A stretch of 39,424 nt of DNA from Allomuricauda sp. CP2A (lineage in GTDB: Bacteria; Bacteroidota; Bacteroidia; Flavobacteriales; Flavobacteriaceae). The notes beneath the pieces were generated by a model, which ran no database searches, was not told where the DNA came from, and worked only from the letters and a program-made list of their open reading frames with translations. The position numbers and the translations under genes are program-made. The DNA lies in assembly GCF_001683915.1 (NCBI RefSeq), contig NZ_LXTT01000033.1, forward strand, positions 1-39,424, read 5' to 3'. Below, one piece after another: positions 16,979-25,424 of this stretch; position 1 is the stretch's first letter; every line of letters starts with the position of its first letter.

Positions 16979-17587
16979 ATGGGAGTTTTTAAAAAGCTTT
17001 TTGGAGGAGGAAAAAAGGTTTCCAAGGAAACTTTGGAAACCCGTGGAGAGCATATGCCAGATTTAAAAATTCCCGTGGATGAAAAGTTTACCATATACTT
17101 CAAAAAAAACGGGGGCAAGTTCATTTACTGTGAGGATTTCTCGGAAGTATCCGAAGCCTTAAAAAATATTATTTCAGAGAATGATTGGCAAAATCACCTC
17201 TTCTACTCCATGAATCCCCAGTTGGAAACCCGTTTTGCATCAGAAAAGTTAGAATTTACGGACAACCGGCAGGAAAGTGATATTTTCTTCACTACTTGTG
17301 AGCACTTGGTTGCCCATAATGGTTCCATTTTGGTATGCTCCAACCAGATCAAGGAAAAAAAATTGGACGAACTCCCTTCAAACTTGATTGTCTTTGCCAC
17401 AACCAGCCAATTGGTGGACTCGATCAGCGAGGCATTAAAGATCATTAAGGAGCGCTATCAGAAAAACATTCCCAACAATATTACCACCTTAAAACACTTT
17501 CAACGAACACAAGAAAACAAAGATGATTTCCTTTCCTACGGAAGTGCTTCAAAAAATGTATATCTTTTACTCTTAGAAGATTATTGA
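16979..17587 (+). CDS. LUD (LutC-like) domain protein
   Basis: A 202-residue protein of the LUD fold, resembling LutC, a subunit associated with lactate oxidation in Bacillus. The visible core is DIFFTTCEHLVAHNGSILVCS (about 101-121) followed by LPSNLIVFATTSQLV, typical of the domain. LutA and LutB are not nearby, and the protein lacks their iron-sulphur motifs. It lies 62 bases after ftsH and 4 bases before cdsA on the same strand. A role in lactate use is doubtful in this setting. My memory is that flavobacteria conserve a LUD gene between ftsH and cdsA; the function is unknown. Confidence 0.75.
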   Translation: MGVFKKLFGGGKKVSKETLETRGEHMPDLKIPVDEKFTIYFKKNGGKFIYCEDFSEVSEALKNIISENDWQNHLFYSMNPQLETRFASEKLEFTDNRQESDIFFTTCEHLVAHNGSILVCSNQIKEKKLDELPSNLIVFATTSQLVDSISEALKIIKERYQKNIPNNITTLKHFQRTQENKDDFLSYGSASKNVYLLLLEDY

Positions 17588-17591
17588 TTAC

Positions 17592-18395
17592 ATGAAAGAA
17601 ATTCTTAGGCGCTCCATTACGGGGGTCATCTACGTGGTGCTTCTTTTGGGGTCTGTTTTTTTAAGCTCGGACGCCTTCGATTTTTTGTTTATGGCATTTG
17701 GTCTGGCATGCCTTTACGAGTTCAAGCGGATTGTGCGTTTAAAGGGGTATTACATTTTTGTCGCCTATTTAGCTCTTTGGTGGACCTTCATATATGTTGT
17801 GCAAGACACCACTGCCATTACTATTTTAATGCTACTGACCATTGCTGTGGATGTGGCCCTGCTCATGTTCCTGTTTTCCAAAAGGCCCAAAAAGTTTTCT
17901 GACGTTCAAAAGTTTATCATAGCCGTCTTTTATATTGGGGGTGGGTTTATTTTTCTGACCATGATTCCCTATAAAGAAGATAATTTTGCCCAATTTCTCA
18001 TCATGGGCATATTTATCCTTATCTGGGTCAACGATACCTTTGCCTATTTGGTAGGGCGAACTTTGGGCCGAACAAAACTGTATCCTGCAGTTTCTCCAAA
18101 AAAAACCATTGAAGGTTCTTTGGGAGGTCTTATTTTTGCACTGGCAACCGCTTACATTATGTCATGGTATGAATCCAAACTATCATTGATGGAATGGATG
18201 ATATTGGCCACAGTAATTGTAGTAGCGGGCAGTTTGGGGGATTTGTTGGAATCAAAATTCAAACGAATGGCAGGTGTAAAGGACAGTGGGGCAATTTTAC
18301 CGGGACATGGTGGAATTTGGGACCGATTGGACAGTTTGGTATTTGCAGCTCCATTTGCCTATTTAGTACTTAATATATTTTCGTATGTTTCATAA
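17592..18395 (+). CDS. cdsA: Phosphatidate cytidylyltransferase
   Basis: Makes CDP-diacylglycerol from phosphatidate and CTP, the branch point of phospholipid synthesis, in the inner membrane. The 267-residue protein has six to eight hydrophobic segments and the C-terminal signature with SLGDLLESKFKR (about 215-226) and KDSGAILPGHGGIWDRLDS (about 230-248), including the conserved acidic and Gly residues. The ATG at 17592 follows the LUD gene by 4 bases. psd begins inside its last 11 bases, in another frame, so the two are translationally linked; together they supply CDP-DAG and then process phosphatidylserine. Confidence 0.95.
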   Translation: MKEILRRSITGVIYVVLLLGSVFLSSDAFDFLFMAFGLACLYEFKRIVRLKGYYIFVAYLALWWTFIYVVQDTTAITILMLLTIAVDVALLMFLFSKRPKKFSDVQKFIIAVFYIGGGFIFLTMIPYKEDNFAQFLIMGIFILIWVNDTFAYLVGRTLGRTKLYPAVSPKKTIEGSLGGLIFALATAYIMSWYESKLSLMEWMILATVIVVAGSLGDLLESKFKRMAGVKDSGAILPGHGGIWDRLDSLVFAAPFAYLVLNIFSYVS

Positions 18396-19050
18396 AGAGG
18401 GACAAAAAATAGTCATCTTCACTTTTTTTATTGTGGTGGCGGCCATAATTTCTGCACAATTCTATATTGAAGTGGAATGGATTCGGTTTGCGGTACAAAT
18501 TGCTGCCTTTGTCCTTCTCATTGCCATATTGCAGTTTTTTAGAAATCCCAGAAGGCCGGTCACACCCAATTTTAATGAGATTTTGGCACCTGTTGATGGC
18601 AAAGTGGTCGTTATTGAGGAAGTGGACGAACCCGAATATTTCAAGGACAGGCGCCGACAAGTATCCATCTTCATGTCACCCGTGAATGTCCATGTTACCC
18701 GCTACCCTGCCAGTGGCACGGTAACCTATTCCAAGTATCATCCCGGAAAATATTTGGTGGCTTGGCACCCAAAATCGAGCACCGAAAATGAACGCACCAC
18801 AGTGGTACTCCATACCCCAAAATTTGGTGAAATTGGCTATCGTCAAATTGCCGGCGCCATGGCCAGACGAATCGTAAATTATGCTGAGGAGGGCGAGCAA
18901 GTGACCCAAGGGCAAGATGCGGGATTCATCAAATTTGGTTCCCGGGTGGATTTGCTATTGCCCCTTAATTGCAATGTGACCGTAAAATTGGGCCAAAAAG
19001 TAGTGGGTGCCAAAACATGTATAGCTTCATTTAGGAAGGATGATGACTAA
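18385..19050 (+). CDS. psd: Phosphatidylserine decarboxylase-related protein
   Basis: Converts phosphatidylserine to phosphatidylethanolamine, the main phospholipid of Bacteroidota. The 221-residue protein has two N-terminal transmembrane helices (about 7-24 and 28-47) and the short decarboxylase domain with APVDGKVV (about 68-75), FMSPVNVHVTRYP (about 96-108), and FGSRVDLLLP. The Gly185-Ser186 pair is the predicted self-cleavage site that makes the pyruvoyl group; the motif is FGS rather than the LGST of E. coli, as in other short-form enzymes. It overlaps cdsA by 11 bases and the acyl-CoA-binding protein gene by 11 bases. Confidence 0.92.
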   Translation: MFHKEGQKIVIFTFFIVVAAIISAQFYIEVEWIRFAVQIAAFVLLIAILQFFRNPRRPVTPNFNEILAPVDGKVVVIEEVDEPEYFKDRRRQVSIFMSPVNVHVTRYPASGTVTYSKYHPGKYLVAWHPKSSTENERTTVVLHTPKFGEIGYRQIAGAMARRIVNYAEEGEQVTQGQDAGFIKFGSRVDLLLPLNCNVTVKLGQKVVGAKTCIASFRKDDD

Positions 19051-19306
19051 TGAAGAACTACATAAGGAATTTAATGATGCGGTGGCCTTTGTAAATGGGT
19101 ATACGGAACCGCTTCCTGCCGATCTTTTGCTGAAGCTGTACGCCTATTTCAAGATTGCCAATGGAAACTATGACAACCCTGGGAGCAGAACGCCATTGAT
19201 CAATGCTTTTAAGGCCAATGCTTTGTTCCAAGCAAAGAACATTAATGCCAACGAGGCCATGAAAAAATATATTGATTTGGTCAATACGGAGGTGAGAAAT
19301 CTTTAA
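19040..19306 (+). CDS. Acyl-CoA-binding protein (ACBP)
   Basis: An 88-residue protein that appears to be a free-standing ACBP domain: four helices with LLLKLYAYFKIANGNYDN (about 25-42) in the place of the LKLYALYKQAT motif, and a later KANALFQAKNINANEAMKKYI segment in the place of the W(D/N)AWxxxKGxSxxxAMxxYI motif. The Trp residues of that motif are replaced. In eukaryotes ACBP binds long-chain acyl-CoA esters and shuttles them; bacterial copies are much less studied. Overlap with psd by 11 bases places it in lipid synthesis. Its end overlaps the convergent hydroxylase gene by 4 bases. ATG codons at 19040 and 19043 are both possible starts. Confidence 0.83.
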   Translation: MMTNEELHKEFNDAVAFVNGYTEPLPADLLLKLYAYFKIANGNYDNPGSRTPLINAFKANALFQAKNINANEAMKKYIDLVNTEVRNL

Positions 19307-20571
19307 GACGCCAATTTAGGAGCAGCATAAGACTTTTCAAAGTAGGTGAAATAGATGCCTCCAAAGGCAGTGATGAAAAAATAAAGTGCCACAAGGTAGC
19401 TGCCTATGGACCAATAGGCATTTAGCCCAAACCAATCTTTCGTCATAAAAATAAATACCAACCCGGCCATTCCTCTTAACACCTCTATCCAAACCGCATA
19501 TTTGGCCCTATCCATCAATGTGGTATATCCATAGACACTCCAAAAGACAAATGCCCCGAAAAGAAGAAGTCCTTCAAACCCTATTTCAGCATAATTATAG
19601 AACATGAACAACAACATGGCCGTGGTGACCACCAATTGAAAAATGGAATAGCCTTTCAACGCTTTGGAAGTTTCGGGCTTATATTTTTTGAAATTGTAGA
19701 CGTCTTCAATAATCTGTACTGGATATTTTTCCTTTACATCTGATGGACGCCAACCTGTGGGCATAAACCAAATTCTGAGTTTGTCCCAATAACTTTTGGT
19801 CCGCCATGCGTCTTGTATCAATCGCCATACATGTTGAAAATTGATGATGATCGGATTCCAGGTTTGTGCGGGTTTCAATACACCGTACTGGGGCGGCACC
19901 TCATCCAATTCTTCTTGAAACGTACCGAACATCCGGTCCCAAATACAGAAAATCTGCCCCAGGTTCTTGTCTATATATTCAGGGTTGATGGCATGGTGCA
20001 CACGATGTTGTGATGGGGTCACAATGACATACTCCAACCAACCCATCTTTCCAATATGTTGGGTATGGTACCAAAACTGGGCAAACAAATGGATGGGAGC
20101 CAAAACAGCGATTACTTTGTGGGGAACACCCAAAAGTGCGGCCGGGATCAACAAGAGTGCAAAATAGCCCAAGAGATTGGAAATGGGCTGTCGTAAGGCA
20201 CACGCCAGATTAAATTCCTCACTACTGTGGTGAATAACATGTTGGTTCCAAAAAAAGTTGATGTGGTGACTCAACCGATGGTTCCAATACCCAGCAAAAT
20301 CCAAAGTAATAAAAGCAACCACCCAGACCAACCATGTGGCCTTGATTTCGGTAAGGGCCAAATGCTCCAATAAAAATGGGTAGGAAACCAAAATAACCAC
20401 AAGTCCCAAAGAGTCTTTGACCACATTGGTAAGACCAGAGCTAAGGCTGCTTACCGTATCCATAATGGTATGCTTCTGGTTCTTGGCAAAATGGCCATAC
20501 AAAATTTCAAAAAGAACCAGCCCCAGAAAAAAAGGGGTGGCATACAACAAAGCTGTGGCGTAGGTTTCCAT
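19303..20571 (-). CDS. Fatty acid hydroxylase/sterol desaturase-family membrane protein
   Basis: A 422-residue integral membrane protein with the histidine clusters of the di-iron fatty acid hydroxylase superfamily: HRLSHH near 98-103, HVIHH near 110-115 and HRVHH near 188-193. The catalytic domain is followed by about 150 residues with four further hydrophobic segments (about 310-415), an extension seen in the alkylglycerol mono-oxygenase-like branch. Members hydroxylate or desaturate long-chain lipids with oxygen. The substrate is not knowable here; sterols are unlikely in this host, while fatty acids, sphingolipid-like or ether lipids are possible. The ATG is at 20569-20571. It is convergent with the ACBP gene, with a 4-base overlap. 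A near-consensus TATATTTA lies directly upstream. Confidence 0.87.
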   Translation of the reverse strand: METYATALLYATPFFLGLVLFEILYGHFAKNQKHTIMDTVSSLSSGLTNVVKDSLGLVVILVSYPFLLEHLALTEIKATWLVWVVAFITLDFAGYWNHRLSHHINFFWNQHVIHHSSEEFNLACALRQPISNLLGYFALLLIPAALLGVPHKVIAVLAPIHLFAQFWYHTQHIGKMGWLEYVIVTPSQHRVHHAINPEYIDKNLGQIFCIWDRMFGTFQEELDEVPPQYGVLKPAQTWNPIIINFQHVWRLIQDAWRTKSYWDKLRIWFMPTGWRPSDVKEKYPVQIIEDVYNFKKYKPETSKALKGYSIFQLVVTTAMLLFMFYNYAEIGFEGLLLFGAFVFWSVYGYTTLMDRAKYAVWIEVLRGMAGLVFIFMTKDWFGLNAYWSIGSYLVALYFFITAFGGIYFTYFEKSYAAPKLAS

Positions 20572-20657
20572 ATTCCTAAATATATGAAAAAGAAGAATAT
20601 GCTACCTACACCTTTTGACAGAACCCAAGGTTAAATCAACGAAAACACCCTTACAAT

Positions 20658-23282
20658 TTATCGCAAGCTTTCCAGGCTCTTTTCCAAGGTCTCTATTTTG
20701 GCTTCGGCATCCGCGGCTTTTTTACGCTCTATGGCCACCACTTGCTCTGGTGCATTGTTGACAAAACGTTCATTGCCCAACTTTTTCTGTACCGATTTCA
20801 AAAAGCCCTTGGTGTAATTGAGCTCTTCGGTGATCTTTTGAATCTCTGCCTCCACATCAATGGCTCCACCTATTGGAATAAAGTATTCATTGCTCTTCAC
20901 CCTAAAGCTCAAGGCACCATCTATACTTGAACCCACAGTTTCCAACTTGGAGAGATTGGCCAGTTTTATGATGATAGCATCCATCTGACCACCCACTTTT
21001 TCTGCATTCAGCATGAATAGCTCCAAAGCTTCTTTCTGTGGGATGTTCTTTTCCTTTCGGATGGTCCGTACTCCCGAAATTACTTCACTGGCAAATTCGA
21101 AATTCGAAATCAATGCTTTATTGGTGTCTCCAGCTTCGGGCCAATTGGCAACGATCAAGGCATTTTCAGGGGTTCGTTCTGCGATATGCTGCCAAACCTC
21201 CTCGGTCAAGAACGGCATAAAGGGATGCAACAGTTTCAAGTTTTCCTCAAACAGATGGATAACGGCATCAAAAGTGGTTTGGTCAATGGGCTGTTGATAG
21301 GCCGGCTTAACAATTTCCAGCAACCACGAACAGAAATCGTCCCATACCAGTTTGTAGATGGCCATCAACGCATCTGAAATTCGGTATTTGGAAAAATGGT
21401 CCTCAATTTCAACCAAGGTCTGATTTAATTTGGCAGTGTACCACTCCAATCCAATCTTTGAAGCTTCGGGTTGGGCAATATCAGCAACTTCCCAGCCTTT
21501 TACCAAACGGAACGCGTTCCAAATCTTGTTGGCAAAATTGGCTCCCTGCTGGCAAAGGGCTTCATCAAACATAATGTCATTCCCTGCGGATGAACTCAAT
21601 AATAGTCCAACACGGACACCATCTGCCCCAAAATCTTCGATGAGCTTCAAGGCATCGGGGGAATTGCCCAACTGTTTGGACATTTTCCGGCGCTGTTTGT
21701 CCCGCACAAGCCCTGTGAAATACACGTTTTCAAAAGGTCTTTTGTCCCTGTAATGGTATCCGGCCATGATCATCCGTGCCACCCAAAAGAAAATAATGTC
21801 CGGGGCCGTGACCAAATCATTGGTGGGGTAATAGTAGTTCACTTCTTTATTGTCGGGTTCCAGAATACCCCCGAACACGCTTATGGGCCATAGCCAGGAA
21901 GAGAACCAGGTATCCAGAACATCGGGGTCTTGGCGTAAATCTGATTCCTGGATTTTTGGATTTTTGGATTGGGCAAGTTCCAACGCTTCCTCCGGTGTTT
22001 CGGCCACTACAAAATCATCTTGACCATCCCCATAATAATAAGCTGGAATCTGGTGGCCCCACCACAATTGGCGGGAAATGTTCCAATCCCGGATACCTTC
22101 CATCCAATGTCGATAGGTGTTATCGAATTTCTTGGGATAAAACTTGATATCCCTTGTCTTTAACACCCCATCAAGGGCCGGTTTGGCCATTTCTTCCATT
22201 TTCAGGAACCATTGATCGGACAATCTGGGCTCTATCACGGCCTTGGTGCGTTCTGAAGTACCTACTTTATTGAGATGTTGTTCGGTCTTGACCAAAAAGC
22301 CTTTTTCCTCCAATTCTTTGGAGATTTCCTTCCGTACCACAAAACGGTCTTTTCCTTCGTAGTGAAGCCCGAAGGAATTTAGGGTTGCATCCTCATTGAA
22401 AATGTCCACCACATCCAAATTGTGCTTATCGCCCAAGTTTTTGTCATTTTCATCATGTGCCGGGGTCACTTTTAGGCACCCCGTACCAAACTCAATGTCC
22501 ACATATTCGTCTTCAATAATGGGAATAACACGGTTGCAAATGGGCACAATGGCCTTTTTACCCTTCAAATAATGGTATCGCTCATCATTAGGGTTGATGC
22601 AGATGGCCGTATCGCCCAAAATGGTCTCGGGACGGGTGGTGGCAATGATCACTTTCTCATCCGAATCTTCTATGGCATACGCCAGATAATACAGGTTTCC
22701 TTGGCGTTCCTCATAAATTACCTCCTCATCAGATAAGGTTGTTTTGGCTTCTGGATCCCAATTCACCATTCGGTAACCCCTGTAAATCAAACCTTTATTA
22801 TATAAATCCACAAAAACTTTGATCACAGAGGCCGACATATCGTCATCCATGGTGAATTTTGTTCGGTCCCAATCGCAGGAACAACCCAATTTCTTCAACT
22901 GCTGGAGAATAACACCACCATATTCGTTGGTCCAATCCCAGGCATGTTTTAAAAAGTCCTCCCGCGAAAGATTGTCCTTGTTTATGCCCTCCTCCTTCAA
23001 TTTAGCCACCACTTTGGCCTCAGTGGCAATGGAAGCGTGGTCCATGCCGGGCACCCAACATGCATTTTTGCCCAAGAGCCTTGCCCTGCGTATAAGAACA
23101 TCTTGCAGGGTGTTGTTGAGCATATGTCCCATATGCAGGACCCCTGTTACGTTTGGTGGGGGAATTACTATGGTGTAGGGTTCCCTGTCATCGGGTTTTG
23201 AGCTGAAAAAATTATGCGCTGTCCAGTAGGCATACCAATGCTCTTCCACCCTATTGGGGTCATATTTTGATGGGATTTCCAT
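20658..23282 (-). CDS. valS: Valyl-tRNA synthetase
   Basis: Charges tRNA-Val with valine and edits mischarged threonine. The 874-residue class I enzyme has [13 protein letters not shown] with the HIGH motif as HMGH (residues 50-53), the editing domain (about 185-340, with [12 protein letters not shown]), and [11 protein letters not shown] near 532, where KMSKQ stands for KMSKS. The C-terminus is a coiled coil (about 805-874) that contacts tRNA, as in other ValRS enzymes. The ATG at 23280-23282 gives the usual length. It is a stand-alone minus-strand gene with no close same-strand partner. The upstream 200 bases are shared with the divergent DUF1573 gene. Confidence 0.97.
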   Translation of the reverse strand: MEIPSKYDPNRVEEHWYAYWTAHNFFSSKPDDREPYTIVIPPPNVTGVLHMGHMLNNTLQDVLIRRARLLGKNACWVPGMDHASIATEAKVVAKLKEEGINKDNLSREDFLKHAWDWTNEYGGVILQQLKKLGCSCDWDRTKFTMDDDMSASVIKVFVDLYNKGLIYRGYRMVNWDPEAKTTLSDEEVIYEERQGNLYYLAYAIEDSDEKVIIATTRPETILGDTAICINPNDERYHYLKGKKAIVPICNRVIPIIEDEYVDIEFGTGCLKVTPAHDENDKNLGDKHNLDVVDIFNEDATLNSFGLHYEGKDRFVVRKEISKELEEKGFLVKTEQHLNKVGTSERTKAVIEPRLSDQWFLKMEEMAKPALDGVLKTRDIKFYPKKFDNTYRHWMEGIRDWNISRQLWWGHQIPAYYYGDGQDDFVVAETPEEALELAQSKNPKIQESDLRQDPDVLDTWFSSWLWPISVFGGILEPDNKEVNYYYPTNDLVTAPDIIFFWVARMIMAGYHYRDKRPFENVYFTGLVRDKQRRKMSKQLGNSPDALKLIEDFGADGVRVGLLLSSSAGNDIMFDEALCQQGANFANKIWNAFRLVKGWEVADIAQPEASKIGLEWYTAKLNQTLVEIEDHFSKYRISDALMAIYKLVWDDFCSWLLEIVKPAYQQPIDQTTFDAVIHLFEENLKLLHPFMPFLTEEVWQHIAERTPENALIVANWPEAGDTNKALISNFEFASEVISGVRTIRKEKNIPQKEALELFMLNAEKVGGQMDAIIIKLANLSKLETVGSSIDGALSFRVKSNEYFIPIGGAIDVEAEIQKITEELNYTKGFLKSVQKKLGNERFVNNAPEQVVAIERKKAADAEAKIETLEKSLESLR

Positions 23283-23425
23283 TATTTCGGTATAGTTTTT
23301 GTTTTAGGATATGGATTGGTTTTTTGAAAGGAAAGCGTAATGTTAATTTTATGCTATTCTTCGGCTAAGGACCAATCCTGAAATACGAAACAAAAATAAG
23401 TAACGTTATTACATAACAAAAGAAT

Positions 23426-23457
23426 TTTGGATGCAGGTGATAAATCATCTACATTTG
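23426..23457 (+). promoter_or_regulatory. Promoter of the DUF1573 gene (TTTG-N20-TACATTTG)
   Basis: TTTG at 23426-23429 and TACATTTG at 23450-23457 match both Bacteroidota promoter elements with a 20-base spacer. The expected start is near 23463, giving a leader of about 18 bases before the ATG at 23481. It is the most complete promoter I can see in the window. Confidence 0.7.
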
Positions 23458-23480
23458 AAGTTCACCCAAAAACCAAAAAA

Positions 23481-23867
23481 ATGAAAAAAACTGTACTTAT
23501 GCTGTTTGTTGGGATGCTTTCCCTAGGAATCCATGCCCAAGATACAGCTGCTAAAATTGAGTTTAAGAGTGAGACCATCGACTATGGCGAAATTGCCAAA
23601 GGCAGTGATGGAGTCCGTGTATTTGAATTTACCAATACTGGAACGGCCCCTTTGGTCATTAGCAATGTTAAGTCTAGCTGCGGATGTACCATCCCCAAAA
23701 AGCCTGAAGAGCCCATTTTACCTGGAAAGACAGGTCAAATTGAGGTAAAATATGACACCAATAGGGTTGGCCCAATCAGAAAGGCCATTACTGTAACCTC
23801 CAATGCCGATACACCTACCAAGGTTCTTAAAATAAAAGGAACGGTAAAGGCGGAAGGAGCCAAATAA
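23481..23867 (+). CDS. Exported DUF1573 domain protein
   Basis: A 128-residue exported protein with a signal peptide (residues 1-20, ending in HAQ) and one DUF1573 domain, an Ig-like (ASH/MSP-type) beta fold. Typical features are IDYGEIAKGSDGVRVFEFTN with the G(D)V-FxFxN pattern, and SSCGCTIPKKPEEPI with the paired Cys of the CGC(T) motif. The family is abundant in Bacteroidota and is thought to be periplasmic or surface-exposed, with no known activity. The ATG at 23481 is chosen over frame extensions because it gives a clean signal. It has its own promoter (23426-23457) and a hairpin terminator downstream (23895-23928). Confidence 0.88.
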   Translation: MKKTVLMLFVGMLSLGIHAQDTAAKIEFKSETIDYGEIAKGSDGVRVFEFTNTGTAPLVISNVKSSCGCTIPKKPEEPILPGKTGQIEVKYDTNRVGPIRKAITVTSNADTPTKVLKIKGTVKAEGAK

Positions 23868-23894
23868 GTGGAAAGAAAATTATATTGCAATGAG

Positions 23895-23928
23895 AAGCCC
23901 TGAAAATTTCAGGGCTTTTTCTTTTTTG
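23895..23928 (+). terminator. Rho-independent terminator after the DUF1573 gene
   Basis: AAGCCCTGA pairs with TCAGGGCTT around a short A/T loop, and a T-rich tail (TTTTTCTTTTTT) follows. It lies 28 bases after the DUF1573 stop and just before the convergent protease gene ends at 23931, so it might also serve that gene on the other strand. Confidence 0.85.
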
Positions 23929-23930
23929 AT

Positions 23931-25274
23931 CTAATCGTCGTCGAAGACCTTTTTCAGCACAAAAGTGAACAATAGGTCCTTGTTATACCGTTCTATGAGC
24001 ACCTTGATTCGTTTTCCTTCTTTTTCATTGAGCATTTTAAGGATTTCCTGTAGTTTATAGCGGTGTACCCGTTTGCCGTTCACGGCCAATATTACATCTC
24101 CTTCCCGCAATCCAGCCTCTGCTGCGGGACTTCCCGCCCTAATACCGGATACAATGATCTCCGGCACCAAGCTCAACCGGGTTTTGTTTTCCAAGAGAAT
24201 CTGCACATTACCAAAAGATGAGTTGTCATCTTCCCTTACCACCCCATCTAAACCTGCAATGCTTTCGGCGATATACCGTAGCCCGTTATGTTGAAGGTCG
24301 ATTCCAGCCAGATTATATTGAAATGGGGTCTTGAAATTCCCATTCTTTTTTAAGGTGACCAGACCACTCTGGTAATCGAAGGTAATATTGAACCGTTTCA
24401 GGATTTCACCCCCCACACTTCCGTTTCTATCACCTAAATTTTCTATAAATCCGAAGGATTCACGGTATGGAAAAGCGGCCTTGGCGTCCTTAAGTTCAAA
24501 ATCTCCGATTCGTACACCGTTAATTTTGGTTCGCTTTCCGAAAATATCACCACTGAGCCCACGTCCCAAGTAATCCTCATAATTCTTTTCCGGGATTTCC
24601 AGCCCTTTCTCAGGTTGGTGGAAAAGCCAAAGCGCATCGCTACTGCCTGTATCCACCAATAATTTAACCGGTATGTTTTCAGAATCTTTCATCAAAACCG
24701 TTCCCTCAACATAGGCCTTCCTTTTTTCAATGAATATGGGAAGTGTTTGCGATTTTCTGTGCGGTTTGTGTTTATACAGTCTTGGATTGTGAAGTTTGAT
24801 GTTTTGAGAATTATAGTTGATTTCCACCACAAAATCCCTAAAAATCTCATACCCCAAAATTCCATGCACAGCAACACCCAATGAAGTGGAAAAATTGATG
24901 CCTTTGTCCAAGACCACATACAGGTCCTGTGAATAATTCTTGGCTTTTCCCAACTTAAATGCGTTTCCTTGGGAAATTAAAGCCTTCATGGGCTCTCCAC
25001 CCCCCAATCCTCTAATGGTGACTTCAGATACATTATTGATGGGGATTGAATCTTGATCGGAAAGGTTAAAAAGAATAGGCTTGCTCACTCCTGAGTCCAG
25101 TACAAACTTAAGTTCCGTACCATTGATATCGATGGGAATGATGATAATATTGTTGATCAGCTCAAACTTGATTCTCTGGAATTTCTGGTCTTCAGGCAAT
25201 TTGAATCCTTGCGCCGATGCCAAAAGGGGCGCCAACATTAAAAGAAGCACAAAAAAAAGCCTATTTTTTTTCAA
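23931..25274 (-). CDS. Retropepsin-like aspartyl protease with C-terminal PDZ domain
   Basis: A 447-residue exported protein: signal peptide (about 1-21, ending in ASAQ), two retropepsin-like lobes, and a PDZ domain (about 365-440, with GSPAAEAGLREGDVILAVNG split over residues about 385-405). Lobe 1 has FVLDSGVSKP (Asp near 60) and lobe 2 has LLVDTGSSDALW (Asp near 208), so the two catalytic Asp residues lie in one chain. Bacterial proteases of this type are poorly characterised; the PDZ domain probably binds C-termini of substrates. The start is TTG at 25274, giving a full signal peptide, with no in-frame ATG upstream near the 5' end. TATATTTA lies upstream. The terminator at 23895-23928 borders its 3' end. 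Confidence 0.87.
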   Translation of the reverse strand: MKKNRLFFVLLLMLAPLLASAQGFKLPEDQKFQRIKFELINNIIIIPIDINGTELKFVLDSGVSKPILFNLSDQDSIPINNVSEVTIRGLGGGEPMKALISQGNAFKLGKAKNYSQDLYVVLDKGINFSTSLGVAVHGILGYEIFRDFVVEINYNSQNIKLHNPRLYKHKPHRKSQTLPIFIEKRKAYVEGTVLMKDSENIPVKLLVDTGSSDALWLFHQPEKGLEIPEKNYEDYLGRGLSGDIFGKRTKINGVRIGDFELKDAKAAFPYRESFGFIENLGDRNGSVGGEILKRFNITFDYQSGLVTLKKNGNFKTPFQYNLAGIDLQHNGLRYIAESIAGLDGVVREDDNSSFGNVQILLENKTRLSLVPEIIVSGIRAGSPAAEAGLREGDVILAVNGKRVHRYKLQEILKMLNEKEGKRIKVLIERYNKDLLFTFVLKKVFDDD

Positions 25275-25424
25275 TTTACTTACTTCTAAGTGGTTATGTC
25301 TACTAAATATACAAAATAAACAAAGACCCTGTTCTTAATTTAACATTCCTGAAAGGATGCAAATAATAGTGCAATGTGTTGTTTTCAACTGTTGGTTTTC
25401 CCATTTTTGCCTAAAAATTAGTAC

